Position numbers and translations under genes: made by a program. A stretch of DNA of 64,000 nucleotides from Clostridium sp. Marseille-P3244 (lineage in GTDB: Bacteria; Bacillota; Clostridia; Lachnospirales; Lachnospiraceae), in contig NZ_LT635549.1 in NCBI RefSeq assembly GCF_900120155.1, positions 1,954,688-2,018,687 on the forward strand. The letters run 5' to 3'. Below, piece after piece: positions 53,789 to 60,976 of this stretch. Each line of letters starts with the position of its first letter. Positions within the stretch are counted from its first letter, which is position 1. The notes beneath the pieces were generated by a model. That model saw nothing but the letters and a program-made list of their open reading frames with translations, searched no databases and was not told the DNA's origin.

Positions 53789-54667
53789 ATGATAAAGAGC
53801 ATGACAGGTTTCGGCAGGTGCGAGGTACAGAAAAATGAGAGGAAATTTACAGTCGAGATAAAGAGTGTGAACCATCGCTATCTGGATGTAAACATCCGAA
53901 TGCCGAAAAAACTGAATTTCTTTGAGACTTCGATCCGGTCGCTTTTAAAATCCTACGCGGCCAGGGGAAAGGTGGATATCTTTATTACTTATGAGGATCT
54001 TTCTCAGTCACAGGTCTCTGTGAAATACAATCGGGCTCTGGCGGCGGAATATCTGGGGTATTTAAGACAGATGGAAGAAGAGTTCGGCCTGGAAAATGAC
54101 GTCCGTGTTTCCATACTCTCCCGCTTCCCTGAAATATTTACCATGGAAGAACAGAGCGAGGACGAGGAGGAACTCTGGAATGGACTGAAAGAAGCGCTTG
54201 AAGGAGCTTTTGTCCAGTTTGTAGAGACGAGAAAAGCTGAAGGAGAGAACCTGAAGCAGGATATTCTTGCCAAGCTGGATTATCTGGGCGGGCAGGTCTC
54301 ATTTATAGAAGAGCGTTCTCCGCAGATTGTCGCGGAATACCGGGCCAGGCTGGAAGAGAAGATGAAAGAGTTCCTTGCTGACACACAGATCGAGGAAGGC
54401 CGGATCGCGGCAGAAGTGATCCTTTTCGCAGATAAAATCTGTACAGACGAAGAAGTCGTCCGTCTGAAGAGTCATATCCAGCATATGAAAAATACCCTGG
54501 AGGAAGAAGAGGGAATCGGCAGAAAGCTTGATTTTATCGCTCAGGAGATGAACCGGGAGGCCAACACGATCCTGTCCAAAGCAAATGATATTGAAGTGTC
54601 CGACTGCGCGATCAGTCTGAAGACAGAGATCGAGAAGATCAGGGAGCAGATCCAGAATATCGAATAA
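53789..54667 (+). CDS. yicC: YicC/YloC-family endoribonuclease
   Basis: Conserved protein of the YicC family, members of which have endoribonuclease activity. The 292-residue sequence opens with the typical IKSMTGFGRCEVQ...EIKSVNHRYLDVNIRMPK and ends with EMNREANTILSKANDIEVSDCAISLKTEIEKIREQIQNIE, both hallmarks. It is 13 bp upstream of gmk; the small remA gene that sits between them in Bacillus is absent. Confidence 0.93.
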   Translation: MIKSMTGFGRCEVQKNERKFTVEIKSVNHRYLDVNIRMPKKLNFFETSIRSLLKSYAARGKVDIFITYEDLSQSQVSVKYNRALAAEYLGYLRQMEEEFGLENDVRVSILSRFPEIFTMEEQSEDEEELWNGLKEALEGAFVQFVETRKAEGENLKQDILAKLDYLGGQVSFIEERSPQIVAEYRARLEEKMKEFLADTQIEEGRIAAEVILFADKICTDEEVVRLKSHIQHMKNTLEEEEGIGRKLDFIAQEMNREANTILSKANDIEVSDCAISLKTEIEKIREQIQNIE

Positions 54668-54680
54668 AAGGAAGAGAGTT

Positions 54681-55304
54681 ATGGAAAGAAAAGGAATTTT
54701 AACGGTCGTCTCCGGTTTTTCCGGATCGGGCAAGGGAACATTGATGAAAAAGCTTCTGGGAAAATATCCGGATACATATGCGCTTTCTGTTTCCGCTACG
54801 ACAAGAGCCCCCAGAGACGGAGAACAGCATGGAAGAGAATACTTTTTCATCACAAAAGATGAATTTGAAAAAATGATTGCCAAAGGCGAACTGATAGAGT
54901 ATGCTAGATACGTGGAAAATTACTACGGGACGCCGAAAAGATATGTCGAGGAACAGCTGGCAGAAGGAAAAGACGTGATCCTGGAGATCGAGATCCAGGG
55001 CGCGCTGAAAGTCAGAGGGACATTTCCGGATACGCTGCTTCTGTTTGTCACGCCGCCCAGTGCAAAAGAGCTGAGAAAACGGCTGGTGGGCAGGGGGACG
55101 GAGACCATGGAGGTGATCCGATCCAGGATAGCCCGCGCGTGCGAAGAGGCAGAAGGAATGGACCGTTACGACTATCTGATCATTAACGATGATCTGGATA
55201 CCTGTGTGGAGGAAATGCACGCAATTATCCAGGGAGAACACCACAGAAGCTTCCGTAATGAAGCATTTGTAAAGATAATTAAAGAAGATTTGAGAAAATT
55301 GTGA
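54681..55304 (+). CDS. gmk: guanylate kinase
   Basis: Phosphorylates GMP to GDP. The 207-residue protein has the P-loop VVSGFSGSGKGTLMKKLL (usually GPSGxGKGT; here Phe replaces Pro), the GMP motif SVSATTRAPRDGEQHGREYFF, and ILEIEIQGALKVR. It lies between yicC and rpoZ, the standard Firmicutes order. Confidence 0.96.
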   Translation: MERKGILTVVSGFSGSGKGTLMKKLLGKYPDTYALSVSATTRAPRDGEQHGREYFFITKDEFEKMIAKGELIEYARYVENYYGTPKRYVEEQLAEGKDVILEIEIQGALKVRGTFPDTLLLFVTPPSAKELRKRLVGRGTETMEVIRSRIARACEEAEGMDRYDYLIINDDLDTCVEEMHAIIQGEHHRSFRNEAFVKIIKEDLRKL

Positions 55305-55368
55305 CACTGCAAAGTGCGTCCTGTGCCGGGAACAACCCGGCAGAGGAAAGAAAGGAGAAGAGAAAAAT

Positions 55369-55611
55369 ATGCTGCATCCATCATACACAGATCTGATGAA
55401 AGTAGTAAACAAAGATGTCGAGGAAGGAGAGACTAAGATTGTCAACAGCCGGTATTCCATCGTGATGGCCACATCCAAGCGGGCAAGGCAGATCATAGCG
55501 GGCGATATTCCTCTTGTTGACGCGAAAGAGGGGGAGAAGCCGTTGTCTATTGCCATTGAAGAGCTGAATGAAGGCAAATTAAAGATCATGGCGGAGAACG
55601 CGGGAGAGTAG
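55369..55611 (+). CDS. rpoZ: RNA polymerase omega subunit
   Basis: Small subunit that stabilises beta-prime. It has 80 residues beginning MLHPSYTDLMKVVN and the conserved core NSRYSIVMATSKRARQI, then KPLSIAIEELNEGKL. An AAAGGAGAAGAG box precedes the ATG. A terminator follows within 10 bp. Confidence 0.94.
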   Translation: MLHPSYTDLMKVVNKDVEEGETKIVNSRYSIVMATSKRARQIIAGDIPLVDAKEGEKPLSIAIEELNEGKLKIMAENAGE

Positions 55612-55620
55612 AAAAGACAG

Positions 55621-55651
55621 GGCAGATGCACATGTGGTATCTGCCTTTTTT
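55621..55651 (+). terminator. terminator after rpoZ
   Basis: Stem GGCAGAT (55621-55627)/ATCTGCC (55639-55645) then six T. The rimO ribosome site GGAGGAG begins just after the T run, so rimO either depends on read-through or on a promoter I cannot see. Confidence 0.75.
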
Positions 55652-55662
55652 GGAGGAGTGAT

Positions 55663-56985
55663 ATGAAGATACTGTTTATCTCTCTTGGATGCGATAAAAA
55701 CCTTGTGGATACCGAATTTATGCTGGGTCTGCTGGCATCCAGAGGATATGAGATGACAGATGACGAGGCGGAGGCCGACATCATCGTGATCAATACCTGC
55801 TGCTTTATTCATGACGCCAAGGAAGAGAGCATCCGGAACATTCTGGATATGGCAGAATATAAAAAACAGGGGAAGGTGAAAGCTATCATCGTGACAGGCT
55901 GCCTGGCGGAGCGGTACAGGCAGGAGATCCTGGATGAGATTCCGGAGGTGGATGAAGTGCTGGGCACGACGGCCTATGACCGGATTCTGGACGCGGTGGA
56001 CCGGGCGCTTGACGGACAACATTCCGTTATACTCTCTGATATCAATGCCCTTCCTCTGCCGGAGACGAAACGGCTGGTGACCACAGGCGGCCACTTCGCC
56101 TATCTGAAGATCGCGGAGGGATGCGATAAGCACTGCACTTACTGTATCATACCGAAAATCCGGGGGAATTTCCGCAGCGTGCCCATGGAACGTTTAATAA
56201 AAGAGGCGAAAGCGCTGGCAGAACAGGGGGTCCGGGAGCTGATCCTTGTGGCTCAGGAGACAACGCTCTACGGAATGGACCTGTACGGAGAAAAATCACT
56301 GCACAAACTTCTAAGAGAGCTTTGCCGCATCAGCGGATTTAACTGGATCCGCATCCTTTACTGTTATCCGGAGGAAATCACAGATGATCTGATCCGGGTG
56401 ATGAAAGAAGAACCGAAGATCTGCCATTATCTGGACCTTCCGATCCAGCATGCCAACGATCAGATCCTGAAGCGGATGGGGAGGAGAACCTCCAAACAGG
56501 AACTGGTGGATATTATCGAAAAACTGCGGCGCGAGATTCCCGATATCTGTCTGCGTACCACGCTGATCACCGGATTTCCCGGAGAGACGGACGAGCAGCA
56601 TGAGGAGCTGATGGAATTTGTAGATGAGATGGAATTTGACCGGCTGGGCGTGTTTACGTATTCTCCCGAGGAAGGGACCCCTGCGGCCGGGATGCCGGAC
56701 CAGATCGATGAACAGGTGAAAGAGGAACGCCAGGCCAGGCTGATGGAACTTCAGCAGGAGATTGCCTTTGAAAATGCCGGGGAAATGACAGGCAGGGAAG
56801 TACTGGTGATGATCGAAGGAAAGGTGGCGGATGAGAATGTTTACGTGGGGAGAACTTACCGGGATGCTCCAAACGTGGACGGACTGATTTTTATCAATAC
56901 GGATGAGGAACTGTTGTCCGGCGACTTTGCGAAAGTGAAAGTAACCGGGGCTGTAGATTATGATCTGATAGGAGAATTGATATGA
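55663..56985 (+). CDS. rimO: ribosomal protein S12 methylthiotransferase RimO
   Basis: Radical-SAM enzyme adding a methylthio group to an aspartate of S12. The 440-residue protein has the N-terminal UPF0004 domain with cluster cysteines (SLGCDKNLVDTE, INTCCFI, VTGCLAERY), the radical-SAM motif CDKHCTYCIIP, and a C-terminal TRAM domain. SLGCDKN distinguishes RimO from MiaB. It overlaps pgsA by 4 bp. Confidence 0.95.
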   Translation: MKILFISLGCDKNLVDTEFMLGLLASRGYEMTDDEAEADIIVINTCCFIHDAKEESIRNILDMAEYKKQGKVKAIIVTGCLAERYRQEILDEIPEVDEVLGTTAYDRILDAVDRALDGQHSVILSDINALPLPETKRLVTTGGHFAYLKIAEGCDKHCTYCIIPKIRGNFRSVPMERLIKEAKALAEQGVRELILVAQETTLYGMDLYGEKSLHKLLRELCRISGFNWIRILYCYPEEITDDLIRVMKEEPKICHYLDLPIQHANDQILKRMGRRTSKQELVDIIEKLRREIPDICLRTTLITGFPGETDEQHEELMEFVDEMEFDRLGVFTYSPEEGTPAAGMPDQIDEQVKEERQARLMELQQEIAFENAGEMTGREVLVMIEGKVADENVYVGRTYRDAPNVDGLIFINTDEELLSGDFAKVKVTGAVDYDLIGELI

Positions 56986-57524
56986 ACTTACCAAACAAAC
57001 TGACTGTATTAAGAGTAATCCTGGTGCCGTTCTTTGTGTTTTTCATGCTTACGGATGTGGGCGGCGCCGCCAACAAATGGATCGCGCTGGGGCTTTTTAT
57101 TATTGCCAGCCTGACGGATATGCTGGACGGAAAGATCGCCAGAAAGTATAACCTGGTGACTAATTTCGGGAAATTTATGGATCCGCTGGCAGATAAGCTT
57201 CTTGTCTGCTCTGCCATGATCTGTCTGATCCCCGCCGGGAAACTGGACGCGGTCATTGTTATTGTTATTATCGCAAGAGAGTTTATCATCAGCGGATTCC
57301 GGCTTGTGGCTTCTGATAATGGGATCGTTATCGCGGCCAGTTACTGGGGCAAATTCAAGACGGTATTCCAGATGCTGATGATTATCGTGCTCATCGCGGA
57401 CTTTGGCGGTGTGTTTGATCTGGTGGGAACGGTTCTGATCTGGATTGCCACGGCGCTGACAGTTATTTCCCTGATCGATTATGTCTGGAAGAACCGTCAG
57501 GTACTTACCCAGGGCGGGATGTAG
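56982..57524 (+). CDS. pgsA: phosphatidylglycerophosphate synthase PgsA
   Basis: Membrane enzyme joining CDP-diacylglycerol and glycerol 3-phosphate. The 180-residue protein has the CDP-alcohol phosphotransferase motif DMLDGKIARKYN followed by GKFMDPLADKLL, with all acidic residues in place, and about five hydrophobic segments. rimO-pgsA-cinA is a common Firmicutes order. Confidence 0.95.
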   Translation: MNLPNKLTVLRVILVPFFVFFMLTDVGGAANKWIALGLFIIASLTDMLDGKIARKYNLVTNFGKFMDPLADKLLVCSAMICLIPAGKLDAVIVIVIIAREFIISGFRLVASDNGIVIAASYWGKFKTVFQMLMIIVLIADFGGVFDLVGTVLIWIATALTVISLIDYVWKNRQVLTQGGM

Positions 57525-57605
57525 AATGCCGGTACAGTGACGGAAGAACGAAAAGCCAAGTGGCAGAGATGAATAGAAATTGAAAAAACCGGGAGGAGTC
57601 AAGAG

Positions 57606-58178
57606 ATGGATCTTGGGTGGAGACTGGCAGAGCGGGTATCCGAAGAAAAAAGCCTGGAAGAGACAGTGGTGGAGCTCCTGGCAAAGAACAGGCTGTCCGT
57701 GACGACCGCAGAATCATGTACCGGAGGTCTGATCGCCGGAACGATCGTCAACGTGGCAGGGGCTTCTGATGTGCTGAATGAAGGGTATGTGACCTACTCC
57801 AATGAAGCAAAAGAGCGGCTTGTAGGGGTCAGACACGAGACCCTTGAAAGATTCGGGGCGGTCAGCGAAGAGACTGCCAGGGAGATGGCGGAAGGAGCCG
57901 CCCGAAGAGCAGGGGCAGACGCTGCCCTGAGCGCCACCGGGATCGCAGGACCCGGAGGCGGAACAGAAGAAAAACCGGTGGGTCTGGTGTATATTGGCTG
58001 CTGTCTGAAGGGAAAGACCATGGTAAAAAAATGTCATTTTGCCGGAAACCGGTCGGAAAACCGGCTGGATACAGTCCGGGCGGCGCTTACCATGCTCAAA
58101 GAGGCGATACAGGACATGTGTCCTTCAGGCAAAGATCCGGTGCAGGCTGAAAAGACAGGAAAGGCCGGAAAAGATTGA
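57606..58178 (+). CDS. pncC: CinA C-terminal domain protein, nicotinamide-nucleotide amidohydrolase
   Basis: Stand-alone CinA-C domain, known in other bacteria to deamidate NMN. The 190 residues contain TTAESCTGGLIAGTIVNVAGAS with the catalytic serine region, GYVTYSNEAKERLVGV, and ATGIAGPGGGTEEKPVGLVYIG. The COG1058 domain of full-length CinA is missing, as in E. coli PncC. Roughly 20 residues precede the domain and a lysine-rich tail follows. The start has GGGAGGAG upstream. Confidence 0.9.
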   Translation: MDLGWRLAERVSEEKSLEETVVELLAKNRLSVTTAESCTGGLIAGTIVNVAGASDVLNEGYVTYSNEAKERLVGVRHETLERFGAVSEETAREMAEGAARRAGADAALSATGIAGPGGGTEEKPVGLVYIGCCLKGKTMVKKCHFAGNRSENRLDTVRAALTMLKEAIQDMCPSGKDPVQAEKTGKAGKD

Positions 58179-58217
58179 GAAAAAACAGACAAACTCATGA
58201 TTGACGAATATTGTAAA

Positions 58218-58347
58218 TTGTGCGAAAATAGCTTATATATGGTGTGGATGAGGCTGTGTGCGGCAGGTGGCGCGCGGCTGGCCCGCGCAGACAGTTCGGT
58301 GGAGAAATAACAAAAGCACGGGACTGTCGATTTTTGTGCGAAAATAG
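58218..58347 (+). repeat. 14-bp direct repeat in the leader of the NifU-like/GGGtGRT pair
   Basis: TTGTGCGAAAATAG occurs exactly at 58218-58231 and again at 58334-58347. Both copies are in the 219-bp gap; TATAAG at 58358-58363 lies 18 bp after the second TTGTGC and could be a -10. The copies may be regulator sites. Confidence 0.5.
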
Positions 58348-58397
58348 TCCTATACCGTATAAGGAAGAAAATCATACATATTGAAAGGAGTTTTAAC

Positions 58398-59090
58398 ATG
58401 ATTTATTCACATGAAGTAGAAATGATGTGCCCGGTAGCACAGGGCGCAAATCACGGACCAGCTCCAATCCCGGAAGAGGCGAAATGGGTACAGGCAAAGG
58501 AGATCAAGGATATTTCCGGTCTGACACACGGCGTAGGCTGGTGTGCACCTCAGCAGGGAACCTGCAAACTGACCCTGAATGTGAAAGACGGTATCATTCA
58601 GGAGGCGCTGGTAGAGACAATCGGATGTTCAGGCATGACACATTCTGCAGCTATGGCATCTGAGATCCTTCCGGGAAAGACTATTTTAGAGGCACTGAAC
58701 ACAGACCTTGTCTGTGATGCGATCAATACAGCAATGAGAGAACTGTTCCTTCAGATCGTATACGGAAGAACACAGAGCGCGTTTTCTGAGGACGGGCTTC
58801 CGATCGGAGCAGGACTGGAAGACCTTGGAAAAGGACTTCGTTCTCAGGTTGGTACAATGTACGGTACATTGGCGAAAGGTCCCCGTTACCTTGAGATGGC
58901 AGAGGGCTATGTAACAGGTATTGCTCTGGATGAGAACAATGAGATCATCGGATATCAGTTCGTAAGCCTTGGGAAATTTACGGACTTCATCAAAGCTGGC
59001 GATACACCGAACGATGCCTGGGAGAAGGCAAAAGGACAGTATGGCCGTGTGGACGATGCAGTGAAGATCATTGACCCGCGTAAAGAGTAG
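58398..59090 (+). CDS. NifU/IscU-like iron-sulfur scaffold-type protein
   Basis: A 230-residue protein whose central part resembles the IscU/NifU-N scaffold: GTCKLTLNVKDGIIQEALVETIGCSGMTHSAAMASEILPGK, with cysteines in the two first scaffold positions, then CDAINTAM. It has a distinct C-terminal extension (GYVTGIALDENNEIIGYQFVSLG) not found in IscU. It precedes the GGGtGRT gene, a pairing I recall as common in Clostridia. Whether it builds clusters is unproven. GAAAGGAG precedes the ATG. Confidence 0.75.
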   Translation: MIYSHEVEMMCPVAQGANHGPAPIPEEAKWVQAKEIKDISGLTHGVGWCAPQQGTCKLTLNVKDGIIQEALVETIGCSGMTHSAAMASEILPGKTILEALNTDLVCDAINTAMRELFLQIVYGRTQSAFSEDGLPIGAGLEDLGKGLRSQVGTMYGTLAKGPRYLEMAEGYVTGIALDENNEIIGYQFVSLGKFTDFIKAGDTPNDAWEKAKGQYGRVDDAVKIIDPRKE

Positions 59091-59156
59091 GCGCGGCAGT
59101 TAGATTGTTCTTAATCGAAAATCTCAGGAAAGGTAAATAATCAGGAGGATATATAA

Positions 59157-60167
59157 ATGGCTTTATTTGAATCTTATGAAAGAAGAATTGATAAAATCAA
59201 TGAAGTTTTAAACAGCTACGGCATCGCTTCCCTGGAAGAGGCTGAAAAGATTACAAAGGATGCCGGACTGGACGTTTATAATCAGATCAAGGGGATCCAG
59301 CCGATCTGTTTTGAGAACGCATGCTGGGCATATATTACAGGCGCTGCGATCGCCATCAAGAAAGGCTGTACAAGAGCTGCAGACGCTGCCGCTGCTATCG
59401 GAGAAGGCCTGCAGGCATTCTGTATCCCGGGATCTGTGGCTGATCAGCGTAAAGTAGGACTTGGCCATGGAAATCTCGGAAAGATGCTTCTCGAGGAGTC
59501 GACAGACTGTTTCTGTTTCCTGGCCGGACATGAGTCCTTCGCAGCGGCAGAGGGCGCGATCGGGATTGCGGAGAAGGCAAACAAGGTCCGCAAGAAACCT
59601 CTTCGTGTTATCCTCAACGGACTTGGAAAAGACGCTGCAAAGATCATTTCCAGGATCAATGGATTTACATATGTACAGACAGAGTATGACTACTATACCG
59701 GGGAACTGAAAGAAGTTTCCAGGACAGCTTATTCTGACGGACTTCGTTCAAAAGTAAACTGCTATGGCGCGAATGATGTCCGCGAGGGTGTTGCGATTAT
59801 GTGGAAAGAAGGCGTGGATGTTTCTATTACAGGTAATTCTACGAACCCGACCCGTTTCCAGCATCCGGTTGCAGGCACATATAAGAAAGAGTGCGTAGAG
59901 GCAGGGAAGAAATATTTCTCTGTTGCGTCAGGCGGTGGTACAGGACGTACCCTTCATCCGGACAATATGGCGGCAGGACCGGCTTCTTACGGTATGACAG
60001 ATACAATGGGACGTATGCATTCTGACGCACAGTTTGCAGGATCCTCATCTGTACCGGCTCATGTTGAGATGATGGGTCTGATCGGTGCAGGAAATAACCC
60101 GATGGTGGGTATGACTGTTGCAGTGGCAGTTGCCATTGAGGAAGCTGCTAAGGCTGGCAAGTTCTAA
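59157..60167 (+). CDS. GGGtGRT protein, function unknown
   Basis: A 336-residue protein named for its motif, here ASGGGTGRTLHPDNMAAGP. Other conserved-looking segments are GIQPICFENACWAYITGAA, VGLGHGNLGKML, CFLAGHESFAAAEGAIG and NSTNPTRFQHPVAGTYK. It has no signal peptide and no membrane helix and looks like a soluble enzyme rich in small residues. The partner is the scaffold-like gene 66 bp upstream, suggesting Fe-S or metal dependence. A terminator follows, then the mobile element. Confidence 0.8.
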   Translation: MALFESYERRIDKINEVLNSYGIASLEEAEKITKDAGLDVYNQIKGIQPICFENACWAYITGAAIAIKKGCTRAADAAAAIGEGLQAFCIPGSVADQRKVGLGHGNLGKMLLEESTDCFCFLAGHESFAAAEGAIGIAEKANKVRKKPLRVILNGLGKDAAKIISRINGFTYVQTEYDYYTGELKEVSRTAYSDGLRSKVNCYGANDVREGVAIMWKEGVDVSITGNSTNPTRFQHPVAGTYKKECVEAGKKYFSVASGGGTGRTLHPDNMAAGPASYGMTDTMGRMHSDAQFAGSSSVPAHVEMMGLIGAGNNPMVGMTVAVAVAIEEAAKAGKF

Positions 60168-60183
60168 AAAATCCAGTAAAATC

Positions 60184-60228
60184 AAGGGTTTCCGTTGATG
60201 CAAAAAGTCAGCGGGAGCCCTTAATTTT
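60184..60228 (+). terminator. terminator of the GGGtGRT operon
   Basis: AAGGG (60184-60188) and TCCGTTGA (60191-60198) pair with TCAGCGGG (60208-60215) and CCCTT (60218-60222), with two GU pairs, then AATTTT. Confidence 0.7.
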
Positions 60229-60234
60229 GCCACG

Positions 60235-60279
60235 TAGCACACAGATAGCACACAAGTAGCACACAAGCGGTAGCACACA
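60235..60279. repeat. four TAGCACACA direct repeats at the element end
   Basis: TAGCACACA starts at 60235, 60246, 60257 and 60271 (spacing 11, 11 and 14). Phased short repeats beside an integrase gene and an element boundary look like arm-type integrase or excisionase sites. The core attachment site is expected within about 60168-60235, but attR is outside the window, so it cannot be fixed. Confidence 0.65.
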
Positions 60280-60290
60280 AATTTTCACAT

Positions 60291-60321
60291 ATAAAAAGGA
60301 TACGGAATTAAGCCGCATCCT
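60291..60321 (-). terminator. terminator of the leftward integrase/HTH operon
   Basis: On the minus strand AGGATGCGG (60321-60313)/CCGTATCCT (60305-60297), loop CTTAATT, is followed by TTTTTAT. It lies directly after the stop of the last HTH gene. Confidence 0.75.
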
Positions 60322-60651
60322 CTAGTGTTTGCCTGTTGTATATATGTAGTCTATATAGTCATATACTGATTGTTTATGTTTATCATTAATTTTTTCTATC
60401 TTTTCTATACATTCCTCAGTATCATTATCCACTACAAATAAATGAAAATTCAATACATTACATATCTTTGCAATCGTAGATAGTTTGATATCCTTTCTTT
60501 CCCCATATAAAATTGATTGTAAATTCCTATATGATATGTCGCACTGAATTGCCATTTCTGTCATGTCCCAGTGCCTTTTTTCCATTTCTTTTATAATAAG
60601 ACATCTTAGATTTTCAAGGAATGATGACCCTTTTATATCTTCCATTTTCAA
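60322..60651 (-). CDS. small HTH (XRE-like) protein of the mobile element, copy B
   Basis: A 109-residue predicted DNA-binding protein. Residues 18-68 fit an XRE-type helix-turn-helix (EKRHWDMTEMAIQCDISYRNLQSILYGERKDI then STIAKICNVL). It is clearly related to the next upstream gene (shared HW, ISY, G, DI, ST and KIC positions) but has a longer C-terminus. It is the last gene of the leftward operon, 9 bp after copy A. Function unknown; excision control or gene regulation are possible. Confidence 0.7.
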   Translation of the reverse strand: MKMEDIKGSSFLENLRCLIIKEMEKRHWDMTEMAIQCDISYRNLQSILYGERKDIKLSTIAKICNVLNFHLFVVDNDTEECIEKIEKINDKHKQSVYDYIDYIYTTGKH

Positions 60652-60660
60652 CCTCTCCTT

Positions 60661-60954
60661 TTATTCTTTGAGCAATTTAAATTTCATTTTTCCGTTTGTG
60701 AGATTAAACTTTCTCATTTCTCTTTCCAATAATTCATTATCATCAATGTCAAATATATCAGCATAAGAGATATGAGCGTTCTCGCAGATTTTAATAAAAG
60801 TAGAAAAGTTAATATCGTTTACATTTCCGTTTACAATATTGCACATCCCATGGTAAGAAATATGGCACATAGTTGACAATTGAGCTATACTCCAGTGATT
60901 TTCGTCCATTTTACTTATAAGTTCACTACTTAGTCTTGACAAATATTTTTTCAT
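60661..60954 (-). CDS. small HTH (XRE-like) protein of the mobile element, copy A
   Basis: A 97-residue protein with the same HTH layout as copy B (ENHWSIAQLSTMCHISYHGMCNIVNGNVNDI then STFIKICENA). The C-terminus is basic (KFNLTNGKMKFKLLKE). It lies 22 bp after the integrase stop and 9 bp before copy B, so both were likely made by tandem duplication. A/T-rich codon use differs from the host genes to the left. Confidence 0.7.
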   Translation of the reverse strand: MKKYLSRLSSELISKMDENHWSIAQLSTMCHISYHGMCNIVNGNVNDINFSTFIKICENAHISYADIFDIDDNELLEREMRKFNLTNGKMKFKLLKE

Positions 60955-60976
60955 GGCTTATGTATTTCCCCTCTCG

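Noticed and set aside
60235-60279. Possible CRISPR array from four TAGCACACA copies
   Set aside because: Repeats are 9 bp and gaps are only 2-5 bp, far too short for spacers, and no cas gene is nearby.
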